From NCBI RefSeq assembly GCF_019192735.1, contig NZ_JAHTKP010000001.1, positions 1-64,000 on the forward strand: DNA of 64,000 nt. Reading direction: 5' to 3'. The notes beneath the pieces are model-generated. The model saw nothing but the letters and a program-made list of their open reading frames with translations, was not told where the DNA came from and did no database searches. Positions 8,063 to 16,583 of this stretch are shown in pieces; position 1 is the first letter of the stretch, and each line of letters begins with the position of its first letter. Source of the stretch: Kitasatospora aureofaciens. GTDB taxonomy: Bacteria; Actinomycetota; Actinomycetes; Streptomycetales; Streptomycetaceae. Made by a program: the position numbers and the translations under genes.

Positions 8063-8324
8063 GGAAGGTCCCGTCAGCAGGAGGCGTGGGAGTCGGCGAC
8101 GGAGGCCGACCGTCGCGGATGCTGCAGCAGGGTGCCAATATGTCGCCGTGGTCTGTACCAGTCAAGTGCAAGAACTGAAGATGCATCAGAGATCTTGCTG
8201 GGCTAATCCTTCAAGGCTTTGATGGTCAGGGCCGCTGCCAGCCATTCGTCGCACGGAACCGGTACCGTGCCCGGGTGACCCGAGCCGGTGTCTTCGTTGG
8301 CACGTCGGGACAGACGGCCGCTGC

Positions 8325-8357
8325 GGTGCTCAGGCCAGAACAGCCGGCCTGAGCACC
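8325..8357 (-). terminator. Hairpin overlapping the end of the NmrA gene
   Basis: GGTGCTCAGGCC (8325-8336) pairs perfectly with GGCCTGAGCACC (8346-8357) around 9 bases. The stop codon of the leftward NmrA-like gene (8330-8332) lies inside the arm, so the last codons also form the terminator stem. Confidence 0.5.
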
Positions 8358-9205
8358 TCTTCGCACCATTGGCGGAAACCGGTAGGGGACGGCTGCGCGA
8401 AGCGGTGCTCGGCCTCGTACGCGCCGTCGATTTGGGCCGCGGCCATGTCGACCAGGCCCTGTGCCCAGGCCTCGCTGGCCCCGCGGCTCAGAGCCGTCTC
8501 CTTGTACGCGTCGAGGGGGACCTGTTGGCAGTGGACCGGCCGCTCCAGCACCTCGGACATGATCTGAGCCATGTCGTCGGGGGAGATACGGTCGGGGCTG
8601 ACCAGCGGGACGCCGTCCTGCCCGCTCCAGGAGTCGTCGAGCAGAAGCCGCGCGGCCGTCGCGGCGATGTCGCGGGTGGCGATCGTCGCGAGCAGCCGGT
8701 CCGCCACGGACGGGACGAAGAACGTGCCCTGGTTCCTGATCGTCTCGACCTGCCAGAGCAGGTTCTCCATGAAGGCCGCCGCCCGCAGCGCCCGGAAGCT
8801 CACCCCCGTGGACCTGATCAGCTCGTCCTTGGCCACGGACGCCGTCAAGTGCCCGGCGTTCTTCTCGATCCCGGTGCCCATGGTCGATACGGACACGACG
8901 CGCTTGACGCCGTGACGGGTGATCGCCTCGCACGCGGGACGGGTCCAGTCCAGGTAGTGGCCTTCGACGCTGTCCGTCCGGGAGTCCGGCGGCACCAGCC
9001 AGAACACGCTGTCCGCGCCCGCGAACGCCTCCATGACGACATCGAGGTCGCCGTGCGAGCCGGGGACGACGTCGACCCGCTCGCGCGCCCGAGCGGGAAG
9101 CCGGGAAGGGTCACGGGCTATCACGCGGACCGGCTGCTCGCCGTCGAGCAGGTGGTCGAGGATCTGTCGGCCGATCTGGCCGGTGGGAGTGGTGATGACA
9201 ATCAT
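8330..9205 (-). CDS. NmrA-family NAD(P)-binding protein
   Basis: 291 residues from ATG 9203-9205. The N-terminus MIVITTPTGQIGRQILDHLL is the NmrA/atypical short-chain dehydrogenase Rossmann motif (GxxGxxG type). It is followed by VIARDPSRLP, FWLVPPDS and VSVSTMGTG as in redox-sensing NmrA and quinone-oxidoreductase relatives. The active-site Tyr-x-x-x-Lys of classical dehydrogenases is absent, so it may sense NAD(P) rather than catalyse. It is divergent from the LysR gene at 9299, the usual layout for a LysR regulator and its target. The Shine-Dalgarno sequence is poor. No long N-terminal extension is assumed. Confidence 0.8.
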   Translation of the reverse strand: MIVITTPTGQIGRQILDHLLDGEQPVRVIARDPSRLPARARERVDVVPGSHGDLDVVMEAFAGADSVFWLVPPDSRTDSVEGHYLDWTRPACEAITRHGVKRVVSVSTMGTGIEKNAGHLTASVAKDELIRSTGVSFRALRAAAFMENLLWQVETIRNQGTFFVPSVADRLLATIATRDIAATAARLLLDDSWSGQDGVPLVSPDRISPDDMAQIMSEVLERPVHCQQVPLDAYKETALSRGASEAWAQGLVDMAAAQIDGAYEAEHRFAQPSPTGFRQWCEEVLRPAVLA

Positions 9206-9220
9206 GGGAGAAGCATCTGA

Positions 9221-9239
9221 TCCGTCCCGGCAGGACGGA
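9221..9239. promoter_or_regulatory. Inverted repeat in the NmrA-LysR divergent region
   Basis: TCCGTCC (9221-9227) and GGACGGA (9233-9239) are perfect 7-bp arms with a 5-base spacer, 16 bases upstream of the NmrA start and 60 upstream of the LysR start. This is a plausible LysR operator, although the classical T-N11-A pattern is not obvious. Confidence 0.4.
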
Positions 9240-9298
9240 AGGATCGCAGGGATCCCGCTTGTTACCCTCAGGGACATACCAACTGGAGGTGCCAGGCC

Positions 9299-10147
9299 GT
9301 GGAGTCCCGCCCGCTGCGCTATTTCGTCGCCGTCGCCGAAGAACTCAACTTCGCCCGCGCAGCAGAACGCCTCGGCATCTCGGCCCCGCCCCTGTCGCGC
9401 GCCATCCGCAACCTCGAAGCGGAGCTGGGCGTCACCCTCTTCGAACGCACCACGCACAGCGTCACGCTGACGCCGGCCGGCACCGTACTGCTCGCGGAGG
9501 CGCGGACCGCGCTGGACGCCCTGCAGGCGGCCGGGCGCCGTGCACAACGCGCGGCCGAGCCGAAGCTGGTCCTCGCCGTGAAAGCCGACGGCGACGGCGG
9601 CCTGCTGGAGTCCATCCTCGCCCGGTACGCCGCCGAACCCGCGGCCGAGCCGGTCGCGATCCGCCTCAGCGGCTGGCGCGACCAGCCCAGCCTGCTGCGC
9701 CGGGGCGAAGCCGACGCGGCCCTGATCTACGAACCGTTCGACCGCACCGGCCTCGACACGGAGCCGGTGACTGCCGAACGCCGCCTGGCCGCCCTTCCGG
9801 CCCACCACCCGCTGGCCGCCAGGAACCGCATCGCTCTCGCCGACCTCGGTCTGCCGCGCACCGAGCACGACACTCAGGGATGCCTAGCCCGCCACCTCGA
9901 CACGATCGTCGACCGGTACGCGATCCAGGACCTCGCCCAACTGCTCAAGCTCGTCGAACTCGGAGACATCGTCACCCTGCTCCCGGAATCCGTGTGCACC
10001 CGATACCCGCGCCCGGGCATCGCGTACCGCGAGGTCCCGGACGCACCCCCGGCCACCTTGTCGATTGCCTGGCCCCAACAGTCCCGCTCCAGGGCGACCG
10101 CGGCGCTGGTCCGCATAGCCACGTCGGTGGGCGGAGCGCACGGATAG
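9299..10147 (+). CDS. LysR-family transcriptional regulator
   Basis: 282 residues from GTG 9299 with TGGAGG upstream. The first 60 residues hold the LysR winged helix-turn-helix (LRYFVAVAEELNFARAAERL, SRAIRNLEAELGVTLFERT). The rest is the periplasmic-binding-protein-like effector domain. It is divergently transcribed from the NmrA gene with a 93-base shared control region, so it probably regulates that gene and itself. The effector is unknown. Confidence 0.88.
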   Translation: MESRPLRYFVAVAEELNFARAAERLGISAPPLSRAIRNLEAELGVTLFERTTHSVTLTPAGTVLLAEARTALDALQAAGRRAQRAAEPKLVLAVKADGDGGLLESILARYAAEPAAEPVAIRLSGWRDQPSLLRRGEADAALIYEPFDRTGLDTEPVTAERRLAALPAHHPLAARNRIALADLGLPRTEHDTQGCLARHLDTIVDRYAIQDLAQLLKLVELGDIVTLLPESVCTRYPRPGIAYREVPDAPPATLSIAWPQQSRSRATAALVRIATSVGGAHG

Positions 10148-10182
10148 GCACCCCGTGAGGAACAAGCACACGTCGAGAGCCT

Positions 10183-10299
10183 TGACTCCAGGACCCCGGC
10201 CAGCATGGTGACGAAGAGTTTGGTCTGGGGATCGTCGGACGCGAGGTCGAAGCCGGACCAGGCACCGGTGGCGATGCGCAAGTGGAGCCCGCGCCGCTG
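10183..10299 (-). pseudogene. Probable serine-recombinase fragment
   Basis: A leftward stretch of about 39 codons encodes GLHLRIATGAWSGFDLASDD and then TKLFVTMLAGVLE. This resembles the segment of resolvase/invertase catalytic domains just before the AEFER motif (a Thr/Gly loop, then a helix with FxxMLA). The homology stops at both ends within 100 bases, so it is a remnant. Similarity is judged by eye and the call is tentative. Confidence 0.35.
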
Positions 10300-10354
10300 A
10301 GGACCTTCCCGCGGACGTTGTGGAACCCTCAGCGGACCCGGGCCGGCGTCAACT

Positions 10355-10540
10355 TCGCTGCCGGCAGCAGGCTTCCCAAGGACGGCACAGGTCAGCGGTG
10401 AAGAGGCGGACCAGCCGGAGCTGGGTGAGGCCGACGATGATCAGCCAGGTCCACAGGTCGGCGGTGTCCGCTGCGCGGAAGTGCGGCGCCGTCCAGCCGG
10501 GGTTGCCAAAGACCGCGGCCAACGCATGCACATCGGGGCC
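10355..10540 (-). pseudogene. Transposase C-terminal fragment
   Basis: About 60 leftward codons encode FGNPGWTAPHFRAADTADLW, then WTWLIIVGLTQLRLVRLFTADLCRPWE. This matches the C-terminal part of a streptomycete DDE transposase family with the pattern LGWT-x-PK-x-R-x-x-x-AADRWTWL and TQLRLAR...DLRRPWE (from memory, the NF041680-type group). The catalytic core is missing. The fragment lies within 200 bases of the recombinase fragment and marks a degraded insertion site. Confidence 0.55.
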
Positions 10541-10666
10541 ATGACCTGACCGCAATCCGATTCACCGTCAGGGAACAACGCGGATGTCCAAGTGCGCACT
10601 TGCGCTCTGGCGGGGAGGAAAAACCGCTAACACCACCAGCCTACCAACCTCCCTGGATGGGCGCAT

Positions 10667-10804
10667 CTAACCGAGGCCGGCCTCGCCGACCGGCATAGTC
10701 CAGTCACCCACGAAGCAATCAGGGCGCACGTAACAGGCCGCCCACGCACGCCGAACCACCTCAGCGCCGGCCGGACCTACCTCCCCATCGGGGAGGTAGG
10801 TCCA
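10667..10804 (-). other. Copy of a DGEV-x-PA repeat segment, probably a gene fragment
   Basis: A leftward frame encodes LPDGEVGPAGAEVVRRAWAA near its start and then loses coherence. The same segment, in the same orientation, is found twice near 14.2 kb (LPDGEVSPADAEAVRQAWKAY and ADAEVVRRAWVAY). The DNA also forms a perfect 14-bp stem with a 3-base loop (10773-10786 with 10790-10803). It may be the tail of a lost gene whose 3' end became a terminator. The gap from 10805 to 11065 shows nothing else apart from a GATAAT hexamer at 11044. Confidence 0.35.
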
Positions 10805-11065
10805 AGACACTTCACAACGTCGCGTGCGCCCACACAGGAACAACGAACTCCAGGCAGCCCTCCTGCCCGCCGTCCCCGCTCTGCCCGCCGGGAAGGCCAG
10901 CTGAGCACCCCGCCAGCTGCGGAGGCGCCGACACCCGGGCCGAACGGCCCGTCGGCCGACCGGCGAGTCATGGCGCGATGCCATTGGCGAGCATCCCGAA
11001 ACCCTTGATCGCTAACTCGACGGCCAGAGAGCCAAGTTGAGCGGATAATCGCTCGACTCCGGACA

Positions 11066-11964
11066 GTGACAGCGCCTACTCTCCGTAGCGTGGCGAAGAA
11101 GCGAGGGGTCGCCCCAGACCCCGAGGAAGACCTCGCGGCCGCCATCGTGAACGGTGTGCTCGGCGCCCGCACGGTGGCGGTCGACGACCAGACCGAGCCC
11201 GGCATGATCGACGCCTGGCTCGCCCGTCCCGATGAGCCCGACGACACGCGCACGATCGGGCTGGAGATCAGCTCCACAACCGACGGCAAGACCACGGCCA
11301 TGTGGAAGTCGATCAACAAGCAGTACGACGAGACCGTGATCCCCGGACTCCTCGGCGCCTGGAGAGTCCAGTTCCACCCCGGCGCCCGAATCGGCGGCGC
11401 GCCAGCCCAGAAACTCAACGAGCTCCTCAGGGACCTGGAGCAACGTGGGGAGACCCGGGCAAACCTGCGACCCTACGAGGACAAGAACCGGTGGGCTGAC
11501 GGCCTACCGGCGCCGGAGCACACCGCCGACCTGGGGACGATGAACAGCATCGGCGTCATCTCAGCTGCGCAGATCAGCACCGACCCCGCGCTGGCCGGCC
11601 GCATCTTCGCCTCCACCCACACCCACGGCGTCGCTCCCCCACGGCCGAGTACATAAGCCCGTACGTCTCCAGTTTCCTGGCCACGCCGGCGGGCGAGAAC
11701 AAGGTCAAGAAGCTGGCGGCCGCGCCGGAGGCCCACCTGTTCATCTGGTCGGATCAGTCCCACCTGTCCGTCGGCGTAGCCCTCGTGCACCGGTTCAAGC
11801 CGGTCGGCGACCCGGACGTCCCGGACCACATCGGCGACGTCTGGCTGGCGTCCAGGTTCGAGCCGACGGCGGTCTACCGCTGGAGCCGCGGTTCGGGATG
11901 GGCGGTCCACGAGGTGCCGAAGGAGCTGCACCAGGTGGCGGAGCCGCGGATCGGCCGCCGGTAG
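11066..11964 (+). pseudogene. Unknown protein of about 299 aa interrupted by a C-run frameshift
   Basis: The first frame, from GTG 11066, encodes 196 residues and ends at a TAA near 11656. From about 11643 the next frame continues without a break in protein-like sequence (AEYISPYVSSFLATPAGENK to AVYRWSRGSGWAVHEV) up to TAG 11962-11964. Adding one C to the C5 run at 11636-11640 would join them, so the gene is either frameshifted or the run is miscounted. The segment MIDAWL...TIGLEISST could be the D...ExT core of a PD-(D/E)XK-like fold, but that is weak. It lies upstream of a DUF6615 gene. Family not recognised. Confidence 0.6.
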
Positions 11965-12076
11965 ACCGGCGGCCGCCCTGCACCCTACGATGCAGCGGCG
12001 ACTCGCATAGGACCCCCCGCGGACACGCAACCCCGGGAACCACACCAGCTCGGAGTCCACCATCGGAAGGTGTGTG

Positions 12077-12214
12077 GGAGATGCAGGCGACCTGGATACG
12101 TCTGCCGAGCACCGGGTCCTCCACGCCGTGCGCGATCTCGCCGCCGGCCGCATCACCGTCCTGGTCACCCACAACCTCGCCGACCGGATCCTGGTCATGA
12201 GCCCAGTGAGTTGA
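12077..12214 (+). pseudogene. ABC-transporter ATPase C-terminal fragment
   Basis: Forty-five codons encode DLDTSAEHRVLHAVRDLAAG, then RITVLVTHNLADRILVMSP. This is the D-loop to H-loop region of an ABC ATPase (LD-x-x-x-E-x-x-V, VTH with the switch His). Nothing of the Walker A or signature region remains upstream. It is flanked by unassignable sequence (11965-12076 and 12215-12424). Confidence 0.55.
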
Positions 12215-12424
12215 CGATTAATAACTTCAGCCCTTGGTCTTGATGTCGGTCTTGCCGATGAGGTTCGCGAGGTCTGCTGCGGTGGTGCGGTGATCGGTGC
12301 AGGGAGAACAGTCAGTCCGGCCGAGGGCCTCCAGGAGGTGTGTTGCAGGTCCGATTGGGCCGATTGCGCCGTCTAACCCACGCAACGCCCCATGCTGACT
12401 GCTCAATCATGAAAGAGTGCGGCT

Positions 12425-13393
12425 GTGGCAATAAAGAGTCTCCGTGACCTGTGCGCGGCCATGGACACCGCAGCGATAGACACTTGGGGGCGCATCGAGT
12501 TCGGACGGCGTCCCGGGCGCAGGTTCGACGAGGCGTCCGTCACGGACAACCTGCTCTTCACACTCCAGAACCAAGTCCCTGGACTGCTGACGTACCAGAG
12601 CAACCAGGTGCAAGAGCGGGATTCGGGCGCTGACTGGGAGTGGTGGATCGGAGATGACCAGGCGGGCTGGATCTGCCTTCGCATCCAGGCCAAGCGCGTC
12701 TACGAGGACAACACCTACCGGATGCTGAAGCACCCAGGAGCGGGGGAAGACGCGTTCCAGTACGACACGTTGATCAAGGGCTGTAACCCTGATCAGGCCC
12801 GCTACGCGTTTCACGTCTTTTACAACGGCTGGCCCGAGGGCACCTTCGAGGAAGGAACCTACTGGGCACCACCAGCCCAGTGGAACGCCTGCCCAGGGCT
12901 GAGCTCGTACAAGGATTGCAAGCACGCCGAGCCTCGCCACTACGGCTGCGCCATCATCTCTACCCTCGACGTCAAGAAGCTCAGCGAGAGCGATACCACC
13001 GCGCCCGCCGCCGCCAGATTCCGCGTGCAGAGGTACCTGTCAGCCGCCGTTCCCTGGTCGTACGCATTTGGTTTCCCGCCCTGGGACCCCAAGCGAGAGG
13101 AGGAGCGCTGGCACCCCAGACTGGACCGCGGTGACTGGGTCGACCGCATCCACGGCACGCTCGATGTGCTCACCCGGCGAGGTGGCGCCCCCGGGGCCCG
13201 GGACGCCTCCGGGCACCTCGGAGAGATCCCGATCGATCGAGACCAGCGGACCTTCGAGCTTCCGCCGTACGTCGAGGCGATGCGCAGAAGTAGCCCCGGA
13301 CGATTTGAGCCGACTTCTGAGGACGAGGCGCCTGCCGCGCCTCAGACGGTGATCGTTGAGCGGAAGCCAAAGCGGCCACGGAAGCGGAAGTAA
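12425..13393 (+). CDS. DUF6615-like protein, possible restriction-endonuclease fold
   Basis: 322 residues from GTG 12425 with GAAAGAG upstream. The region SGADWEWWIGDDQAGWICLR followed by IQAKRVY carries a D-x-E-x-n-Q-x-K arrangement typical of PD-(D/E)XK nucleases, and an upstream Glu in DEASVTDNLL fits the same fold. I associate this pattern with the DUF6615 family (from memory). The last 40 residues are acidic, then strongly basic (KRPRKRK), and could bind DNA. It sits among broken mobile elements, next to a frameshifted unknown gene and a truncated hydrolase, a context like a defence island. No partner methyltransferase is adjacent. Role in defence is inference. Confidence 0.6.
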   Translation: MAIKSLRDLCAAMDTAAIDTWGRIEFGRRPGRRFDEASVTDNLLFTLQNQVPGLLTYQSNQVQERDSGADWEWWIGDDQAGWICLRIQAKRVYEDNTYRMLKHPGAGEDAFQYDTLIKGCNPDQARYAFHVFYNGWPEGTFEEGTYWAPPAQWNACPGLSSYKDCKHAEPRHYGCAIISTLDVKKLSESDTTAPAAARFRVQRYLSAAVPWSYAFGFPPWDPKREEERWHPRLDRGDWVDRIHGTLDVLTRRGGAPGARDASGHLGEIPIDRDQRTFELPPYVEAMRRSSPGRFEPTSEDEAPAAPQTVIVERKPKRPRKRK

Positions 13394-13872
13394 GAGCGCT
13401 GCCGCCTACGGCAGGACCCTTTCTCAGGACGTCCGCCGCGAGGGTTGATCTCGCGCGGGCAGGTCAGAACCGCCAGTGACTGGCAACCATGCTGTCGCAC
13501 CTGGGCTGCGATCCCTGCGCCGACCCGTTGCTGCACGAGCCATCCGAACGCCTGGCGCACCGGTGCGTAAAGGTACGCCTGTACATCTTCCGGCTCTGGC
13601 ACGCCGGCCACGACGAGCCACTCCCAGACATCCGGCAACTCGGTGTTCGACAAACCCAGCAGGCTGTCCTCGACGCCGCCCTGCCGCTCCACAGGAGCAT
13701 CGTCGAGCAGGTCTGCGTAGTAGGCCATCACAACCTCCGGCAGCGCCACGTGGCTCAGGCCGGTGGCGGTCAGCCCGGCCTCGAGGTGCCTTCGGTTCGT
13801 GCTGGCCATACCGACCGCTGCCTCTTGCGGCGTCATCCCGCGCTGCCGGTTCCAGATGCCGTGCACCAGCAC
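13342..13872 (-). CDS. Truncated alpha/beta-hydrolase-like protein
   Basis: The N-terminus MLVHGIWNRQRGMTPQEAA shows the strand-oxyanion segment VLVHGI of an alpha/beta hydrolase. The region up to about residue 140 (MAYYADLLDD, WEWLVVAGVPEPEDVQAYLY) agrees with a streptomycete family of about 350 residues as I recall it. The expected nucleophile elbow (G-H-S-L-G) is missing. After residue 150 the sequence turns basic and low-complexity, and the frame overlaps the end of the convergent DUF6615 gene by 52 bases. The gene therefore looks cut off at its 3' end and is probably inactive. Confidence 0.5.
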   Translation of the reverse strand: MLVHGIWNRQRGMTPQEAAVGMASTNRRHLEAGLTATGLSHVALPEVVMAYYADLLDDAPVERQGGVEDSLLGLSNTELPDVWEWLVVAGVPEPEDVQAYLYAPVRQAFGWLVQQRVGAGIAAQVRQHGCQSLAVLTCPREINPRGGRPEKGSCRRRQRSYFRFRGRFGFRSTITV

Positions 13873-14008
13873 AACTGAGGCCGCTCGTCACTCCCTTGGG
13901 TTGGTGGAGCTCCACTGCCCGGAATCGTATCGCCCGACCCGCCTTCGCCTGGCGCCCCTCGAACGGCGTCAGGGCTTGAGCCGGTTGCGGTAGGTGTGCG
14001 AGACCGGT

Positions 14009-14146
14009 GAGCTCGCCATCGCCGAGTGGGTCAACTGATACGACCACCGCCGGCTCCACGGTGAGACAGGCCACGTCCCGGCCGTCGAGTACGAGACCAA
14101 TTACTACCTGACGACCACAAAACCTATGGGTACAGCCACAATCTGA
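14009..14146 (+). pseudogene. IS3-family transposase C-terminal fragment
   Basis: The frame reads ELAIAEWVN, stop, YDHRRLHGETGHVPAVEYE, then NYYLTTTKP. This is the well-known end of an IS3-type OrfB integrase (W-x-N/D-W-Y/F-NHRRLHG...P-x-E-x-E). The internal TGA replaces the usual Trp codon. Only the last 45 codons remain, so it is dead. Confidence 0.7.
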
Positions 14147-14174
14147 GATCTCTACTGAACCCGGGGCGGTTCAC

Positions 14175-14239
14175 TCACGAAGCGACCAGGGCGCATGTAT
14201 AGGCCACCCACGCCCGCCGAACCACCTCAGCGTCGGCTC
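14175..14239 (-). repeat. Third copy of the ADAE-VVRRAW segment
   Basis: Leftward codons for ADAEVVRRAWVAYTCALVAS end in TGA at 14175. The DNA is nearly the same as 10700-10765 and overlaps the end of the neighbouring copy (14238-14414). This suggests a tandem partial duplication of a gene tail. Confidence 0.45.
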
Positions 14240-14414
14240 ATTCATCTGCGACAAGGACAGCCGTATAGGCTTTCCACGCCTGCCGAACCGCCTCAGCGTC
14301 AGCCGGACTGACCTCTCCATCTGGAAGAGCATCCAAGACACGGCGCAACACAGAATGGGCCTCCTCAAGAGGAGCATTCTGCAATCGAGGGTCTGGTCCG
14401 TTACCAGCACAGCG
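14238..14414 (-). pseudogene. Fragment or small gene with LPDGEVSPADAE motif
   Basis: A leftward frame of 58 codons encodes NGPDPRLQNAPLEEAHSVLR, then RVLDALPDGEVSPADAEA and VRQAWKAYTAVLVADE, an amphipathic helical protein with normal codon bias. The only starts are a TTG at 14382-14384 and a GTG further in, neither with a Shine-Dalgarno sequence. Upstream, a second frame (QPGQPAVLVTDQT) looks like the continuation after a frameshift. This is most likely the 3' part of a decayed gene; related copies lie at 10.7 kb and 14.2 kb. Family unknown. Confidence 0.4.
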
Positions 14415-14469
14415 GGCTGGCCGGGCTGATGCCCCGCCAAGCGGAGCCGTTGAGTCACGGTGCGATGAA

Positions 14470-14610
14470 CTAATCAGGGTAATCCTTCTCGCTAGTCCAG
14501 CTCGGTGGACGGAGCGGGATTCCGGGGTGGGCGCTGATCTTCCACACGGCCTGGTCGTCCCGCTCGGCCACGACCAGCTGCGGATCGGTGTAGTCCGCTG
14601 TGGGTTCAGC
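14470..14610 (-). pseudogene. Short remnant frame, unknown
   Basis: The leftward frame ending at TAG 14470 encodes DPQLVVAERDDQAVWKISAH, then PGIPLRPPSWTSEKDYPD. This has the composition of a real protein C-terminus, but upstream of about residue -45 it becomes Arg/Pro-rich noise and no start is convincing. It lies directly after the DUF317 remnant and may belong to the same decayed locus. Confidence 0.3.
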
Positions 14611-14635
14611 GGATCGGCTGCCGGGTCTGGTCGGG

Positions 14636-14883
14636 TCAGCCGGAGCCGGGTCCGAGCGGCAGCGTGGTCTTCGTGGTGGGCAGGGAGAGGACCATGCGGG
14701 CCCGGGCCGCGACGCTTCGCGCCGACGGGCCGGGCGGGCTTCGGGTGTCGAGCGGACAGACGTCGAGGTACACGAGGTGCTCGCTGGTGAGGTCACGTCC
14801 GAGACGGGCTACCGGGGTAGGGGCGATCAGCGCGTCGGCGACGGCCGCCACCAGCGGTCGTCCAGACGATGCTCGACGGTCCG
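14636..14883 (-). pseudogene. DUF317 C-terminal remnant
   Basis: Leftward codons encode PLVAAVADALIAPTPVARLG and a following HLVYLDVCP. This is the helix and tail that end a DUF317 repeat (TPAHLVAAV-x-ALA-x-P). The stretch is fused out of frame to the end of the intact DUF317 gene at 14793 and has no start of its own, so it is the relic of a fifth leftward DUF317 gene. Confidence 0.45.
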
Positions 14884-15695
14884 TTGACCGACGGGTTCGG
14901 CGCGGTCCTGGACGCGGAGCGCAGCCGGGCTGCCGAGCGCTGCAGGTCCAGGGGGCTGGGTGCGGGCGGGGTGATCGGTGTGATCGTGGCAGTCTGCTTG
15001 GTGTAGTAGTCGAGCGCGTCGCGGTAGCGGAGGACGGGGTTGGGGTCGAGCATCTCGGTCGCTGTGGCTTGGAGGATGCAAGCGGGTGTACCGCTGCTGA
15101 ACCGCCCGTACCAGCCCGCCGACTTGATGGTGCCGATGGTGAACCGGCCGTCCTGACTGAGCTGCTCGGAATCAGCACTGTGCTGGAGGCATCGCTGTCG
15201 GTAGGTGATGCTCGCCAGGTTGTCCGAAGAGCGCAGCGTGAGGGTGTTTTGCTCGACGCCCTTCGAGGTCCACCCGGCGGCAGCGTAGGGCGTGATCCAC
15301 TCCAAGGCACCGGCGGTGCGCTCGTCGAGCCAGCCGTCGTCGTCGGAGCGGTACATCCGAGCGAGTTCGGTGGTCACGGCGGTGACGATCTCGATCGGGG
15401 TGTTGGCAGAGAAGTTGGCGACCCAACGCGGCTGTGTGAAGGTGTTGAGAGCGACGGCGATCATCCACAGGGTGTCCCAGTCCTGCTCGGGGATGAATCC
15501 GATGCGGATCCGGCCGTCCGCTGTCGTGATGTAGAAGTTGCCCAGGTCGTCGTGGTGGCTTTTGGCCTGGGGCAGGTCGCGGACGGGCTGGAGGGCTGGG
15601 TCGCCGATGTGCAGGCTGCCGGCCAGGTAGACCGGGTGGACATGGACGTCGCCGTCGACCTCCGTCCAGGGGGGCGGGCTCGGGGTGGTGCTCAG
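14793..15695 (-). CDS. DUF317-domain protein (CTG start)
   Basis: 300 residues. The frame contains two DUF317 repeats: VHPVYLAGSLH with RWVANFSANTPIEIVTAVTT, and WYGRFSSGTPACILQATATE. The best start is CTG 15693-15695: GGGAG lies 6 bases upstream and the codon forms a CTGA overlap with the stop of the preceding DUF317 gene; no ATG, GTG or TTG is placed this well. DUF317 proteins are of unknown function and are common on actinomycete conjugative elements (from memory). The C-terminal 60 residues are basic and low-complexity. It is the fourth gene of a leftward operon. Confidence 0.75.
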   Translation of the reverse strand: MSTTPSPPPWTEVDGDVHVHPVYLAGSLHIGDPALQPVRDLPQAKSHHDDLGNFYITTADGRIRIGFIPEQDWDTLWMIAVALNTFTQPRWVANFSANTPIEIVTAVTTELARMYRSDDDGWLDERTAGALEWITPYAAAGWTSKGVEQNTLTLRSSDNLASITYRQRCLQHSADSEQLSQDGRFTIGTIKSAGWYGRFSSGTPACILQATATEMLDPNPVLRYRDALDYYTKQTATITPITPPAPSPLDLQRSAARLRSASRTAPNPSVNGPSSIVWTTAGGGRRRRADRPYPGSPSRT

Positions 15696-16583
15696 GTCTT
15701 TCTCCCTGCTGCTCGGGCTGCGGCTGCCTGTGTTGCGGCTGCAGCCGCGGCGTTCCACCGCGCCACCGGGATGTCGGCCAGTGTGGTGCGCTCGGTGGCG
15801 GCCAGGGGCCGTGTCGATCCCGTGTAGGGCCGGATCTCGACCAGGTCCCGGTGCGCGAAGGGGACCTCCGCAAGGCGCCGCACCTGGGGCTGGGGGTCGG
15901 TGAGGTGGTCCAGGCCTGCGGTGATCAGACGCGTGGGCGTGTTCCCTAAGAAGTGGGCTGACCACGCCTTGCGAGGGAAGTCGTCGGGGCACCGGGCCCA
16001 GAGGGTGACCTCAGCGGGATGGTTCTGGCCATGCGGCTCGTCGTAGTACGCTCCCGCGTCCCACCTGATCAGGCCTGCGGTGGCGTCGGGCGACTGGAAC
16101 GCCATGCCGCTTGGTGTGCTGACGTCATGCCACCCAGACTCGCGCATCTGGTCCAGCAGCGTGTCGCGGGTGTTCCGTCGCCCCCAGAGGGCTTCGTCCC
16201 GTGTTGCGACGCTGCCGTAGGACAGGGCGTGGGACAGACCGCCGGCGACAGCAAGGGCAATCTCACACGGGGTGTCCTGGTCGAAGGTGGCGTGCCAGGC
16301 GCGTTCACCTACCGGGGACTCGTATCCGGCGACCGTCCACCGGGGGGTTGCGGTCGCCTGGCTCGTAGTCGAGCTGGATTCGCCCGGTGAGGCAGTCGCT
16401 GACCGCGACGCTGGTGTCTCCGCCGTCGCAGGAGTAGCGGGCCCAGCCCCGGTTCTCGGTGAGGAATTCGGCGAACGCCGCATTGGAGGTGTCGAGTTCG
16501 CCGGGCCCGGCGAGGTATCCGGGGTTCACCAGGACTTGCTGCTCGGCTTGCGGGGTGCCGGGCCGGGCGTGGTCACCGGCCAT
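15692..16583 (-). pseudogene. DUF317-domain gene with a G-run frameshift
   Basis: The N-terminal part, from ATG 16581-16583, encodes VLVNPGYLAGPGELDTSNAA up to NPPVDGRRIRV and then stops. The C-terminal part, in the next frame, begins RWTVAGYESPVGERAWHATF and continues through a second repeat (WSAHFLGNTPTRLITAGLDHL). Removing one base from the G6 run at 16342-16347 restores a continuous protein of about 296 residues. This may be a true mutation, slippage or a read error. The gene overlaps the end of the upstream DUF317 gene by 11 bases, with GGAG 7 bases before its ATG. Confidence 0.7.
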
